This document shows positions 1 through 8,791 of a DNA stretch of 58,303 nt, piece by piece (position 1 is the first letter of the stretch; each line of letters opens with the position of its first letter). The notes below the pieces were generated by a model. That model was given only the letters and a program-made list of their open reading frames with translations. It did not search any database and was not told the DNA's origin. This DNA comes from Aeromicrobium sp. (GTDB lineage: Bacteria; Actinomycetota; Actinomycetes; Propionibacteriales; Nocardioidaceae): the NCBI GenBank assembly GCA_025964895.1, contig JAOPXY010000024.1, positions 1 to 58,303 on the forward strand. Reading direction: 5' to 3'. The position numbers and the translations under genes are program-made.

Positions 1-131
1 TGCTGTCTCTGGGGGTCATCGCGGAGTACCTCGGCATGATCGCGGCGCGCTCGATGGGGCGGTCCGGCTTCCTGGTCACGCGAGATCCTGCGCTTGCGTT
101 CCCCGGATCCGTCGTCGACGAGACGGACTAG
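1..131 (+). CDS. Membrane glycosyltransferase (GT2 family), C-terminal end only
   Basis: Only the last 42 codons are present, read from base 3; the gene enters from the left edge. The peptide carries a hydrophobic run with the motif GVIAEYLGMIAARSMGR followed by a short polar tail. This layout is typical of the C-terminal membrane anchor of GtrB/DPM1-like polyprenyl-phosphate sugar transferases, which load a sugar onto a lipid carrier in the inner leaflet of the membrane. The catalytic domain is outside the window, so the family call rests on the tail and on the sugar-epimerase and glycosyltransferase genes directly downstream. The stop codon is one base before the next start, which indicates an operon. 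Confidence 0.6.
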   Translation, partial: LSLGVIAEYLGMIAARSMGRSGFLVTRDPALAFPGSVVDETD

Positions 132-132
132 G

Positions 133-1068
133 GTGCCGGCGCAGGTCAAGACCTGGGTCGTCGGCCGCGGCGGTCTGGTGGGCTCCGCCGTCGCTCGCCG
201 TCGCGAGCTGCGGCTGTTCGACGCGGCGCCTGTTCCGTGGGGCGGCGACCCCCTTTCGGTGCTCGGGCCCGAGCTCGAACGATTCGTGAGCTGGGTCGGA
301 GACGATGCGTGGAGCCTGGTGTGGGCCGCCGGCTCGGGTGTCATGTACACCGGCCAGGACGCCCTGGACGAGGAGCTGGCGACGTTCACGGCGTTCTGCC
401 GTCATGCCGGAGGCGTGCTTCCGTCCCCGGGCGGCGGCATCTACCTCGTGTCGTCGGCGGGCGGCGCGTACGCAGGGTCGGCCCACCCCCCGTTCGACGT
501 CCGCACCACCCCGGCGCCGCTCAACGCCTACGGGCGCACCAAGCTCGCCCAGGAGGACGTGCTCGTGCATACGTGCGCGGCGCGGGTGCCGGTCACGATC
601 GGACGACTTGCGAACGTCTACGGCCCGGGTCAGGACCTCACGAAGCTGCAGGGCCTCGTCACCCAGCTGAGCCTGAGCGCCCTGCTGGGACGCTCTGCCA
701 CCGTCTTCGCGCCGCTGTCGACGCTGCGCGACTACATCTACGTGGACGACGCGGCGGCGGTCATCGTCGACGACGTCGTCCGCATGACCGCATCGGCGCG
801 CGGTGCGGCCGAGTACCGGGTCGTGTGCTCAGGGCGATCGACGAGCATCGCGGAGCTCATCACGATGGTCGAGGACTGCACGGGGCGCTCGCTGCCCCTC
901 GTCCACCTGCTGCCCGGCGAGCCGTACATCCTCGACCTCAGGCTGGCAGCGGCCCCCGGTCAGCCGATCGACCGCTTGCTGACGACACCGCTCGAGACCG
1001 GCGTCAACTTCGTGTGGCAGGACCTCCTCGAGCGGCTGGCGGCCGGCGAGCTCGCCGATCTCGTCTGA
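133..1068 (+). CDS. NAD-dependent epimerase/dehydratase (nucleotide-sugar type)
   Basis: A 311-residue short-chain dehydrogenase-fold protein, probably acting on a nucleotide sugar for surface glycan synthesis. The N-terminus has a Rossmann glycine motif (VVGRGGLVGSAV), a VSSAGG strand follows, and the YGRTK segment supplies the catalytic Tyr-x-x-x-Lys pair. The later YIYVDD stretch is typical of extended SDR sugar epimerases. A TTG start at 94 is open but would overlap the upstream gene by 38 bases; the GTG at 133, one base after the upstream stop, is preferred. The substrate cannot be told from sequence. Confidence 0.8.
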   Translation: MPAQVKTWVVGRGGLVGSAVARRRELRLFDAAPVPWGGDPLSVLGPELERFVSWVGDDAWSLVWAAGSGVMYTGQDALDEELATFTAFCRHAGGVLPSPGGGIYLVSSAGGAYAGSAHPPFDVRTTPAPLNAYGRTKLAQEDVLVHTCAARVPVTIGRLANVYGPGQDLTKLQGLVTQLSLSALLGRSATVFAPLSTLRDYIYVDDAAAVIVDDVVRMTASARGAAEYRVVCSGRSTSIAELITMVEDCTGRSLPLVHLLPGEPYILDLRLAAAPGQPIDRLLTTPLETGVNFVWQDLLERLAAGELADLV

Positions 1069-1185
1069 CCGCGCGGGGTGCCGTGGCGACCGGGGTCACG
1101 GCGGGCTGATGGGGTTGAATGGCTGCACCGGCCGCCGCATCACGTCCACAGCCGCGCGGCCGACCGAGGACGGGAGCCCTGACAC

Positions 1186-3450
1186 ATGACGACGACCGTG
1201 GTCAGCACCAGGAGCACCGCCTCGCGGGTCGCCGCGACCGTGCGGTCCGTGGCCGGCTCGTGCCACGTGCTCGACCTCGACGGCAGCTACACGCCGGTGG
1301 GTCACGAGCGGGTGCTGTCCGCGCAGGACGTCGGTCTCGAACCCCGCGAGGTCAGCGCCAGGATGGTGCTGATGGGCGCCGGCCAGATCGAGCGGTGGGC
1401 CCACGCCGCGCTGCTGCGTCACGTGCTGGCGGACGAGCGTGCCGCGCTGGCCCTGCGACCGGGGGTGCTGCTGCTGGGCGACCCGGCCGACGTCCTCGGC
1501 CTGGCCGCCACGCACTCCGTCGTGGTCATGGCGCGCGGGGGAGCGGCGGACGACGGGTTGTGGCCCGGGCTCCCCGATCTCGAGGAGCGCGGCTCGTACA
1601 GCCCAGCCGTCATCGGTGTCGGCGGCGACGCGACGGACGTCCTCGACGCGTGGCAGCAGCTGGCGACGGACGCGGACGAGCGGTGGCTGGACGTGCTGGT
1701 GAGCCGGCATGGGCACCACGTCGTGCGGGACGACCTGGTGGTGTCGGCGTGGTCGGCCGCCGCCGACCTGACGACCGCGCTCGCCGTCGACCTGTCCGAC
1801 CTCGACGCCTCTGCCCCGTGGCTGCTCGACCCGCGCGCGACCGGCACGCCGAGGATCCGCCTGAGCGGCGATCCGCGCCTCGCGGGGCTCGTGACCGACC
1901 TGGTCGAGCAGGTCGGGTCACAGGACGCCGAACCGATCGTGAGCTCGGTGGGGCTCCCGGTCGAGCCGCACCTCACGGCACTGGTCAGGTCGGCGATCGC
2001 CGCGGGGCACCCGTTCGACGCTGTCCCAGATCTGTTCGACCCGGCATCCGCCGACGAGCTCCGGGTGTGGCTGACGGAGCCGGCGCCCGGAGCGCCGGTG
2101 GGTCGCTACCTCACCGAGGTGTACGGCGCCCGTCCGGAGCTGCAGGCCGCCTTCCCGAGCTGGCGCAGCGGGCACGAGAATGCGCTGGTCGCGTGGGCGG
2201 ACGGCGTCGGACGCCTCGAGGTGGCCACCGCCGCGGCGCCCGCTGCGGCCGCCGCCGCGACCCGCACCGAGGGCGTCAACGTGGTCGGATACCTGAGCGG
2301 TGAGCTGGGTGTCGGGGAATCCGCGCGGCTCATGCTCAGCGCGCTCGACGCCGCCGACGTGCCGCACGCGACCGTCGCCGTCACCCGCAACCTGCGCAGC
2401 AGGCAGTCCACGGCCTACCGCTCGTCGACGTCCGACTCGCTGTTCGACGTGACGCTGCTGTGCGTCAACGCGAAGGAGACGCAGGCCGTTTCCTCCTCGA
2501 TCCCGGCCGTCGTGAAGGGCTCGTACCGCATCGGCATGTGGTACTGGGAGACCCAGGAGTTCCCCCGGAACCAGCACAAGGGGTTCCGGCACGTCGACGA
2601 GGTCTGGGTGGCGACCGACTTCGTTCGGACCGCCGTCGAGCCGCACTCGTCCGTCCCGGTCCGCACGGTCATGCCGCCCCTCCCGCAGCCCGGCACCGGC
2701 ATCGACCAGGCGGCCGCCCGCGTCCGCCTAGGTCTGCCGGACCGGCCGATCCTGCTGTTCGCGTTCGACTACGCCAGCGTCGCGGAGCGCAAGAACCCGT
2801 GGGGGCTCGTCGACGCGTTCGAGGCGGCCTTCGAAGCGGGTGAGCGTCCGTTGCTGGTCATCAAGTCGATCAGCGGCGATCGCAGCCCGGCCGAGGCCGA
2901 GCGCCTTCGGTTGCGGGTTGCCGGCTCGCCGGACGTCCTGCTGATCGAGGACTACCTCAGCGCGGACGACCGCGATGCGCTGATGGCGGCGTGCGACTGC
3001 TACGTCTCGCTGCACCGGTCCGAGGGACTCGGCCTGACGATGGCGGAGGCGATGGCGATGGGCAAGCCGGTCATCGCGACGGCCTACGGCGGCAACGTGC
3101 AGTTCATGACCGAGGACAACAGCTACCTCGTGCCGTACTCGTTGACCGAGATCGCGCCGGGGAGCGGTCCCTACCCCGTGGGCGCGGTGTGGGCCGATCC
3201 GGATCTGTCCGCGGCGGCGGACGCGATGCGCTCGGTCTTCGACGACCTGCCGTTGGCTGCCGAGCGGGGCCGCCGGGCCGCGGACGACCTGCGGTCGCTG
3301 CACTCCCCGGAGGTGGCAGGCCGCGCGGTCGCGGAGCGTCTGGCGCAGATCCGTGCGGAGCGTCGTGGCCCGGCGCAGGGCGCGTCAGCCGCCCCGGCCG
3401 CAGCGGGCGGCGGCCTGCGCGGACTCGCGCGCCGGGTCGCCGGACGTTGA
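1186..3450 (+). CDS. Large two-part glycosyltransferase (GT4 C-terminal domain)
   Basis: A 754-residue protein. The last ~390 residues begin with GVNVVGYLSGELGVGESARL and carry the GT4 E-x7-E motif as E613 and E621 in SEGLGLTMAEAMAMGKPVIAT, the site that holds the donor sugar nucleotide in retaining GT-B transferases. The first ~360 residues are Ala/Asp/Val rich with no motif I recognise. An Ala-rich linker (about residues 345-360) joins the two parts, so the N-terminal half may be a separate domain for acceptor binding or polymer assembly. It follows a GT2 transferase and an epimerase, consistent with a cell-envelope glycan locus. The start ATG has a GGGAG ribosome site. Confidence 0.8.
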   Translation: MTTTVVSTRSTASRVAATVRSVAGSCHVLDLDGSYTPVGHERVLSAQDVGLEPREVSARMVLMGAGQIERWAHAALLRHVLADERAALALRPGVLLLGDPADVLGLAATHSVVVMARGGAADDGLWPGLPDLEERGSYSPAVIGVGGDATDVLDAWQQLATDADERWLDVLVSRHGHHVVRDDLVVSAWSAAADLTTALAVDLSDLDASAPWLLDPRATGTPRIRLSGDPRLAGLVTDLVEQVGSQDAEPIVSSVGLPVEPHLTALVRSAIAAGHPFDAVPDLFDPASADELRVWLTEPAPGAPVGRYLTEVYGARPELQAAFPSWRSGHENALVAWADGVGRLEVATAAAPAAAAAATRTEGVNVVGYLSGELGVGESARLMLSALDAADVPHATVAVTRNLRSRQSTAYRSSTSDSLFDVTLLCVNAKETQAVSSSIPAVVKGSYRIGMWYWETQEFPRNQHKGFRHVDEVWVATDFVRTAVEPHSSVPVRTVMPPLPQPGTGIDQAAARVRLGLPDRPILLFAFDYASVAERKNPWGLVDAFEAAFEAGERPLLVIKSISGDRSPAEAERLRLRVAGSPDVLLIEDYLSADDRDALMAACDCYVSLHRSEGLGLTMAEAMAMGKPVIATAYGGNVQFMTEDNSYLVPYSLTEIAPGSGPYPVGAVWADPDLSAAADAMRSVFDDLPLAAERGRRAADDLRSLHSPEVAGRAVAERLAQIRAERRGPAQGASAAPAAAGGGLRGLARRVAGR

Positions 3451-3476
3451 ATCACGCGGCGCGGTGACCAGCGCGA

Positions 3477-4361
3477 TCAGTCCACGCGGCCGAGCAGGCG
3501 CGTGAGCTCGTCGAGCACGACCTCGGGGTACTCGATCGGGATGAAGTGGGTGGCCGGCAGCTCGCGGTAGCGGGACCCCTTGACCCGCTGCGCGGCGGTC
3601 AGCATGTCGCGCGATCCCGTCAGCACGTCCCATCGCCCGGCGATGAACGTCACCGGGATGTCGAGGTCGCTGAGCGAGACGCGACTGTGCTCGGACACGC
3701 TGAGGGCGAGCCTGGCGTACCAGGCCGGGTGCGTCGTGAAGAACTCCTGCAGCATCGCGCGCAGCTCCGCGGTGTCGGCGGCGGGGAAGACGACGCGGCT
3801 GCGACGGACCAGGTCGACGGTCGCGTTCGTCCACGGCAGCCGTCGCGTGACGGGTGCCAGCGCATGGCCCGTGAGGGTGGCGGACCGTGCCAGGGCCACC
3901 ATCAGGGCACGGGCCATGACCGGCGGGACGTGCAGGGGTGCGAGCATCGTCGCGAACGTGTTGCCCGGCACGCCGGCGACGGCCAGGATCCCGGTGACCC
4001 GCTCGGGGTGGCGCGCGGCGAGCTCGAAGGCGATCGTCGCCCCGGTCGACCACCCCACCACGACGGTGGCCTCCAGCCCGGCGTCGTCCATCACGGCCAT
4101 GGCGTCCTCGATGAACGAGTCGAGATCGATGCGGCCGTCGACGGGCCGGTCCGAGCCGCCGGTGCCGCGGTGGTTCCACCCGATGACGCGCACCCCGCTG
4201 CCCGGCCGCAGCAGCGATGGCCAGGCGTACGGACTCGTGCCGAGACCGTTCGAGACCAGCACCGTCGGCCCGTCGGCGTCATTCGTCCATGCCCTCAGAC
4301 GCGTCCCGTCGGCGCTGGTGACCGGGTAGTAACGCACGAGCGACGCGGTGGGAGAGGTCAC
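3477..4361 (-). CDS. Alpha/beta-fold hydrolase
   Basis: A 294-residue serine hydrolase. The nucleophile elbow is GWSTG, an HRG oxyanion-region motif precedes it (NHRGTGGSD), and the C-terminal ATHFIP histidine closes the catalytic triad. An Asp before that, in the RWDVLTGS region, is the likely acid. This is the standard layout of esterase/epoxide-hydrolase-like enzymes; the substrate is unknown. The start is a GTG preceded at 6-8 bases by GACAAT (4369-4374 on the minus strand), which suggests a leaderless transcript. The gene converges on the glycosyltransferase with a 26-base gap. Confidence 0.8.
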   Translation of the reverse strand: MTSPTASLVRYYPVTSADGTRLRAWTNDADGPTVLVSNGLGTSPYAWPSLLRPGSGVRVIGWNHRGTGGSDRPVDGRIDLDSFIEDAMAVMDDAGLEATVVVGWSTGATIAFELAARHPERVTGILAVAGVPGNTFATMLAPLHVPPVMARALMVALARSATLTGHALAPVTRRLPWTNATVDLVRRSRVVFPAADTAELRAMLQEFFTTHPAWYARLALSVSEHSRVSLSDLDIPVTFIAGRWDVLTGSRDMLTAAQRVKGSRYRELPATHFIPIEYPEVVLDELTRLLGRVD

Positions 4362-4452
4362 CCGCCCGATTGTCCACGGGTTTCGCCGCGGCGTACAACG
4401 CGTGGAGGCAGGGCGCGTCGATCAGCCACGGGGGGCACGGCGATGGAGGGTC

Positions 4453-4540
4453 GGTGCGTCGCACACCTATCGGGGGGCCGGATAGGTGCGTGGCGCACCG
4501 GTGTCGCGAGAATCGTCGCCCGATGGGTGTCTCACGCACC
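4453..4540. repeat. Short palindromic repeat cluster (GGTGCGT...ACACC family)
   Basis: Bases 4453-4471 and 4480-4499 form an imperfect inverted repeat (16 of 19 positions pair) around a G-rich loop. Each arm is close to GGTGCGTCGCACACCTATC. A third copy in reverse orientation lies at 4522-4540 (15 of 19 positions). The rest of the 290-base gap between the divergent hydrolase and GAF-ANTAR genes shows no reading frame I trust. The same core recurs at 24.57 kb. Confidence 0.6.
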
Positions 4541-4651
4541 GCCGCCACCGGTTGCGGACTCCACGACCCACGCCCGGCGAGCCGGGTTTCACGAAGCGTC
4601 GCGATGGGTATCAAAAGGCAGTAGATCGCTTGTCGCCGACCGGAGTGAGGC

Positions 4652-5359
4652 ATGGGGCAGAACGAATCGTTGGCCGCGAGATTCGCCGGTGTGGTCGGCA
4701 GTTTGGACAGCGGAGGGTCCGTGCTCGACCGGTTCTGCGAGGCCGGTCAGCTCATGCTGGACGCCGACGGGGCTGCCATCACCGTGCACTACGACCGCGC
4801 GTCGCGGCACACCGTCAGCGCGACGTCGGCCCTCGCCGTCATGATCGAGGACGTGCAGGACGTGGCTGGCGAGGGACCGGGATTCGACGCGCTCCGGTCG
4901 GAGGAGGTCGTCTGCGGTGACTTCGGTCTCCTCGGCGGCACGCCGTGGCCGCTGCTGGAGAACTCCGTGGCCGAGCTGGGATTCACCGGCTCCATCCTGG
5001 CCGTGCCCATCCTGACGACCGATCGGCCGTTCGGCGTGCTGGTGGCGCACCGCCTCCTCACGTCCCTGACGTTCGACCAGGAGATCGCCCGATTCCTGAG
5101 CGTGTCGATGGGCGCGGCCCTGGCTGCGCACCTGACTCCCGAGGTGCTCGAGCAGGAGCTCACCGACGACTGGAGCGTGCGCGCGGTCGTCCACCAGGCC
5201 ACGGGCATGGTGACGTCGCAGCTGCGCATCCGGCCCGAGGACGCGCTCGTCATCCTCCGGGCACACGCCTACTCCGAGAGCTCGACGCTGGTCGACATCG
5301 CCGGACGGATCGTCGATCGCGAGCTGAACTTCAACGGCTACTTCCCGCGAGGAGGATGA
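4652..5359 (+). CDS. GAF-ANTAR domain protein (putative RNA-binding antiterminator)
   Basis: A 235-residue cytosolic regulator. Residues ~20-155 resemble a GAF sensor domain (DGAAITVHYDR..., GSILAVPILTTDRPFGVLV). The last ~65 residues form a three-helix ANTAR domain (VRAVVHQATGMVTSQLRIRPEDALVILRAHA). ANTAR domains bind two-hexaloop RNA elements and prevent transcription termination; the GAF domain presumably gates this by a ligand or redox signal. GAGTGAGG precedes the ATG. It is followed after 3 bases by a second GAF-ANTAR gene. No histidine kinase is nearby, so sensing is probably direct. Confidence 0.85.
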   Translation: MGQNESLAARFAGVVGSLDSGGSVLDRFCEAGQLMLDADGAAITVHYDRASRHTVSATSALAVMIEDVQDVAGEGPGFDALRSEEVVCGDFGLLGGTPWPLLENSVAELGFTGSILAVPILTTDRPFGVLVAHRLLTSLTFDQEIARFLSVSMGAALAAHLTPEVLEQELTDDWSVRAVVHQATGMVTSQLRIRPEDALVILRAHAYSESSTLVDIAGRIVDRELNFNGYFPRGG

Positions 5360-5362
5360 GTC

Positions 5363-6058
5363 ATGGACGGATCACGTGCGACAGAAGTCCTGGAAGGGAT
5401 CTCGGCGGCGAGCGGGCCGGATCACGACCTGGCGGATCTCTTGGCGAAGGTGACGGCGGCGTGCCGGGACGTTCTCGAGGTGGACGCGACGGGCATCATG
5501 GTGAACTCGCGCAGCGGGCGCCTGCAGCTGCTCGCGGCGTCGTCCCACGACGCGGCGGAGCTGGAGCTGCACCAGTCACAGATCGACGAGGGTCCGTGCG
5601 TTGGCGCAGCCCGGGACGACGCCTCGATCGCGGTGTGGGGAGAGGACGGCCTGCGCGGGAAGTGGCCCGAGTTCGGACCGGCCATGATCGACGCCGGCTT
5701 CTTGTCGGTGCACTCGGCGCCGCTGCGCTGGGATGCGTCCACCCTCGGTGCCATGGCGCTGTTCCGTCACGACCCGACGCCGTTCGACGAGGGCGAGGAC
5801 GAGCTGGCCAACGCGTTCGCCGAGCTCGTGGCGCGGCTCGTCGTGGGCGTGGACGCCGGCGACGACATCGACATCGAGCAGCTGACCGAGCGCGCGCTGA
5901 ACAGCAGGATCGTCGTGGAGCAGGCCAAGGGCGTGCTCATGCAGGCCGAAGGGGTGTCGTCGGGTGAGGCCTACCGCGTCCTCATGCGCCGCGCCGCGGA
6001 CGCGGGCAGCACGCTGACGGTCGCCGCGCGGGAGGTGCTCGACGGCGCGACCTCCTGA
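5363..6058 (+). CDS. GAF-ANTAR domain protein, second of a tandem pair
   Basis: A 231-residue protein with the same architecture as its upstream neighbour: GAF domain at residues ~10-150, then ANTAR (ALNSRIVVEQAKGVLMQAEGVSSGEAYRVLMRRAADAG). The VVEQAKGVLM helix is a better match to the ANTAR consensus than that of the first copy. GAGGAT before the ATG lies in the tail of the upstream gene, so the two are co-translated. The pair may respond to different ligands or form heterodimers. The RNA targets are not identifiable here. Confidence 0.87.
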   Translation: MDGSRATEVLEGISAASGPDHDLADLLAKVTAACRDVLEVDATGIMVNSRSGRLQLLAASSHDAAELELHQSQIDEGPCVGAARDDASIAVWGEDGLRGKWPEFGPAMIDAGFLSVHSAPLRWDASTLGAMALFRHDPTPFDEGEDELANAFAELVARLVVGVDAGDDIDIEQLTERALNSRIVVEQAKGVLMQAEGVSSGEAYRVLMRRAADAGSTLTVAAREVLDGATS

Positions 6059-6071
6059 CCGGACGCATCGG

Positions 6072-7433
6072 TCACGGCAGGTCCGCGAGCGTCTGCACGG
6101 CGTCGTCGCTCGTCGGGAGGGCTGACACGACGTCGACGACGCGGACGGTGTCGGCGTCGCCCACGAGCCGGCGCAACTTGGCGGTCACGTCGTCGGCGGA
6201 CAGGGGGAAGTGGTCGACGTCACCGACGGGATTGGGCAGGCACAGGCCCAGCGTCGTGCCGTCGCGCAGCTCGATCGTCACCTCGGCCGCGCGCTGCTGG
6301 GGGAGCAGGGCGTCGAGCATCGACGCGGCGCTCACCTCGACGCGGCCGCTGAGCTCCTGGGCGGCCGCGAACGCCGCGCCGGCCGGATCGAGCGCGGCGG
6401 CGTCGATCTCGCGGCTGACGATCGCCGCTGCGACCACGAAGGGCAACGAGAACATCGCGCCGAGCCGCGACGTGGGGTCGCGCCGGAACAGCGGTGACGC
6501 GAGGCTGTGGGTCCGCACGGTCACGTGGGCGATGTCGTCGGCACCGAACTCGTTCGACGCCTTGAGCGCCTGCACCGCGTCGATCGCGGCATGCGTGTAC
6601 GAGCACGACGCGTGCTGCTTGGTGTAGCCCTGCGTCGTGAGCCAGTCGTCCCCGAGCCCGTCGACCAGCAGCGCCGGCTCGAGGGAGCCGACCAGGTCGC
6701 CGAGGGAGTGCTGGGCGGCACCGATGTTGTCGACGAGGCCGGCCAGCGCGAGGCGCGCCGCGTCGAGGCCGGCCCGGTTGGCGCCGGCGATCCACAGGTT
6801 GCGGCTGAAGCTGCCACGCAGCACGACCTCCCACGGGGTCACGTGGACGAGGGCGGTGGACGCGTCGATCGCCGCGGCCGTCTGGGCGGTCGTCGCCCCG
6901 AGGAGGAGGGACGCGGCACAGGCCGCGCCCGTAGCCCCCCAGTGCCCATGGGTGTGCCAGCGGGGGTCGCGGGTCGTGGCACGGCCGAATCGCGCGGCCA
7001 CCTCGTACCCGACCGCGATCGCGTCGAGCAGCTCACGGCCGGAGACGGGACGGCCCGCGAGTCGCGCCGCGGCCACGGCGGCGAACACGACGTGCGCCGC
7101 GGGGTGGCCGGCCGCGTGCTTGTTGCCCTCGTCGAGCTCGAGGCAGCAGGCCGCGATCGCGTCGAGGTGCGCGACCGTCTCGGCCGAGCCGGTCAGCGCC
7201 GACCCCGTCGTGGCGTGGGGCCCGGCCACGGTGTGCCACGCGGCGGCGAGGGAGCGCAGCTCGGGTGTCCTGCTGCCGGCGAGGGTGACCCCGAGCAGGT
7301 CCGCGAGCATGACGCCGACCCGTTCCCGCACCGGTTCGGGCACCCCGTCGCGACGGCAGGCCGTCGCAAACGCGGCGAGGCGGTCGGTCGCTTCCCGTTG
7401 TTCCGCCAAACGAAACGCTAAATCGATGGTCAC
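6072..7433 (-). CDS. MmgE/PrpD family protein (first copy)
   Basis: A 453-residue member of the MmgE/PrpD family, which includes 2-methylcitrate dehydratase, cis-aconitate decarboxylase and iminodisuccinate epimerase. Family signatures visible include VMLADLLGVTLAGS near the N-terminus, CLELDEGNKHAAGHPAAHVV around residue 100, and the YTKQHASCSYTHAAIDAV segment. The start is uncertain. The GTG at 7433 gives a normal N-terminus, but an operator-like palindrome (7400-7416) then falls on codons 6-12; an in-frame TTG nine codons in is an alternative. The gene is divergent from the CoA-transferase operon and likely shares its control. The exact reaction is unknown. Confidence 0.85.
   Translation of the reverse strand: MTIDLAFRLAEQREATDRLAAFATACRRDGVPEPVRERVGVMLADLLGVTLAGSRTPELRSLAAAWHTVAGPHATTGSALTGSAETVAHLDAIAACCLELDEGNKHAAGHPAAHVVFAAVAAARLAGRPVSGRELLDAIAVGYEVAARFGRATTRDPRWHTHGHWGATGAACAASLLLGATTAQTAAAIDASTALVHVTPWEVVLRGSFSRNLWIAGANRAGLDAARLALAGLVDNIGAAQHSLGDLVGSLEPALLVDGLGDDWLTTQGYTKQHASCSYTHAAIDAVQALKASNEFGADDIAHVTVRTHSLASPLFRRDPTSRLGAMFSLPFVVAAAIVSREIDAAALDPAGAAFAAAQELSGRVEVSAASMLDALLPQQRAAEVTIELRDGTTLGLCLPNPVGDVDHFPLSADDVTAKLRRLVGDADTVRVVDVVSALPTSDDAVQTLADLP
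7400..7416. promoter_or_regulatory. Candidate IclR-type operator, site 1
   Basis: GTTCCGCCAAACGAAAC matches the GTTCCGCTnAGCGnAAC palindrome found upstream of the transporter operon. It lies at the very start of the leftward MmgE/PrpD gene, where binding could block transcription or initiation. The functional role is inferred from recurrence only. Confidence 0.4.
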
Positions 7434-7548
7434 GAGGGGGACGGTACGCGGGATCGCGCGACGTCGTCAACGACATTGAGCGGCGATCACCGGAATATCG
7501 AGGATCGCGGCACGACCGGGGGTTCCGCTCGGCGGGCAAGGCGATTAC

Positions 7549-7581
7549 AGTTGAGCGGAAACATGTTCCTCTGAGCGAAAC
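7549..7581. promoter_or_regulatory. Candidate IclR-type operator, site 2, before the CoA-transferase operon
   Basis: GTTCCTCTGAGCGAAAC at 7565-7581 differs at only 2 of 17 positions from the site at 14242-14258. A half site GAGCGGAAAC (7553-7562) sits immediately to its left, and a weaker copy GTTCCGCTCGGCGGGCA lies at 7522-7538. The site ends 10 bases before the GTG of the CoA-transferase gene, so binding there would be expected to repress or activate the promoter. Confidence 0.5.
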
Positions 7582-7591
7582 GGATTCATCT

Positions 7592-8791
7592 GTGGCCGAT
7601 CTGCCCATGCCATTGTCAGGCGTCCGCGTGCTCGACGTGTCCACGATCCTCGCGGGCCCGCTGTGCTGCCAGATCCTCGGTGACTTCGGCGCCGACGTGA
7701 TCAAGATCGAGCACCCTGTGCACGGGGACAACATGCGTGGCCACGGCGCCAGCAAGGACGGCGTCCCGCTGTGGTGGAAGGAGATCAGCCGCAACAAGCG
7801 CACCGTCGCCCTCGACCTCAAGGCTCCCGGCGGCGCCGAGGTGTTCCGTCGCCTGGCCGCCGAGGCCGACATCGTGGTCGAGAACTTCCGCCCCGGCACG
7901 CTCGAGCGCTGGGGCCTCGGTCCCGACGTCCTGTTCGCCGACAACCCCGGACTCGTCCTCGCCCGCCTAACCGGCTTCGGCCAGACGGGCCCCTACTCCT
8001 CCCGCGCCGGGTTCGGCACCCTCGCCGAGGCGATGAGCGGCTTCGCCGACGCCACGGGTGAAGCAGACGGCCCGCCGACCCTGCCCGCGTTCGGCCTGGC
8101 CGACAGCATCTGCGGCATCGCGGCCTCCTCGGCCGTCATGATGGCGCTGCGCCACCGCGACAGCACGGGCAAGGGACAGGTCGTCGACCTCAGCATCCTG
8201 GAGCCCATCATGACCGCGGTCGGCCCGGCGCCCACCTACTACCAGCAGCTCGGGGTGGTGGCGCAGCGTCACGGCAACCGGTCGACCAACAACGCACCCC
8301 GCAACACCTACCGCACCGCCGACGACGCCTGGGTCGCCGTGTCGACGAGCGCGCAGCGCATCGCCGAGCGCGTCCTGACGCTCGTGGGACACCCGGAGGT
8401 CATCGACGAGGACTGGTTCGCGACGGGCAGCGGGCGCGCCGAGCACGTCGAGCTGCTCGACGCGTACGTCGGCGACTGGATCGCCCAGCGCGACCGCTCC
8501 GAGGTCCTGCGGGTGTTCGAGGAGGCTGGTGCCGCGATCGCCCCCGTCTACGACGCCCGCGACATCACCCAGGACTCCCACATCAGGGAGACCCGGATGC
8601 TGCTCGAGGTCGACGACCCCGATGTCGGTCCGCTGCTTCAGCACAACGTCATGTGGCGTATGAGCGAGACGCCCGGCAGCATCCGCTTCACGGGCCGCGC
8701 GCTCGGACAGGACACGCACGAGGTGCTCGGCGAGTCGGGCTACACCCCCGACGAGATCGCCGAGCTGACGAGCGCGGGGGTCGTCCGATGA
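7592..8791 (+). CDS. CaiB/BaiF family (family III) CoA transferase
   Basis: A 399-residue enzyme that moves CoA from an acyl-CoA donor to a carboxylic acid through an enzyme-bound anhydride. The N-terminus reads PLSGVRVLDVSTILAGPLCCQILGDFGADVIKIE, a clear family signature. The catalytic Asp is probably D171 in LADSICG, matching the GDSNSG site of formyl-CoA transferase. Start is GTG 7592 or ATG 7607; neither has a strong ribosome site. The gene overlaps the cyclase gene by 4 bases. In this island it is the likely step that activates the imported acid as a CoA thioester; the substrate is unknown. Confidence 0.9.
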   Translation: MADLPMPLSGVRVLDVSTILAGPLCCQILGDFGADVIKIEHPVHGDNMRGHGASKDGVPLWWKEISRNKRTVALDLKAPGGAEVFRRLAAEADIVVENFRPGTLERWGLGPDVLFADNPGLVLARLTGFGQTGPYSSRAGFGTLAEAMSGFADATGEADGPPTLPAFGLADSICGIAASSAVMMALRHRDSTGKGQVVDLSILEPIMTAVGPAPTYYQQLGVVAQRHGNRSTNNAPRNTYRTADDAWVAVSTSAQRIAERVLTLVGHPEVIDEDWFATGSGRAEHVELLDAYVGDWIAQRDRSEVLRVFEEAGAAIAPVYDARDITQDSHIRETRMLLEVDDPDVGPLLQHNVMWRMSETPGSIRFTGRALGQDTHEVLGESGYTPDEIAELTSAGVVR

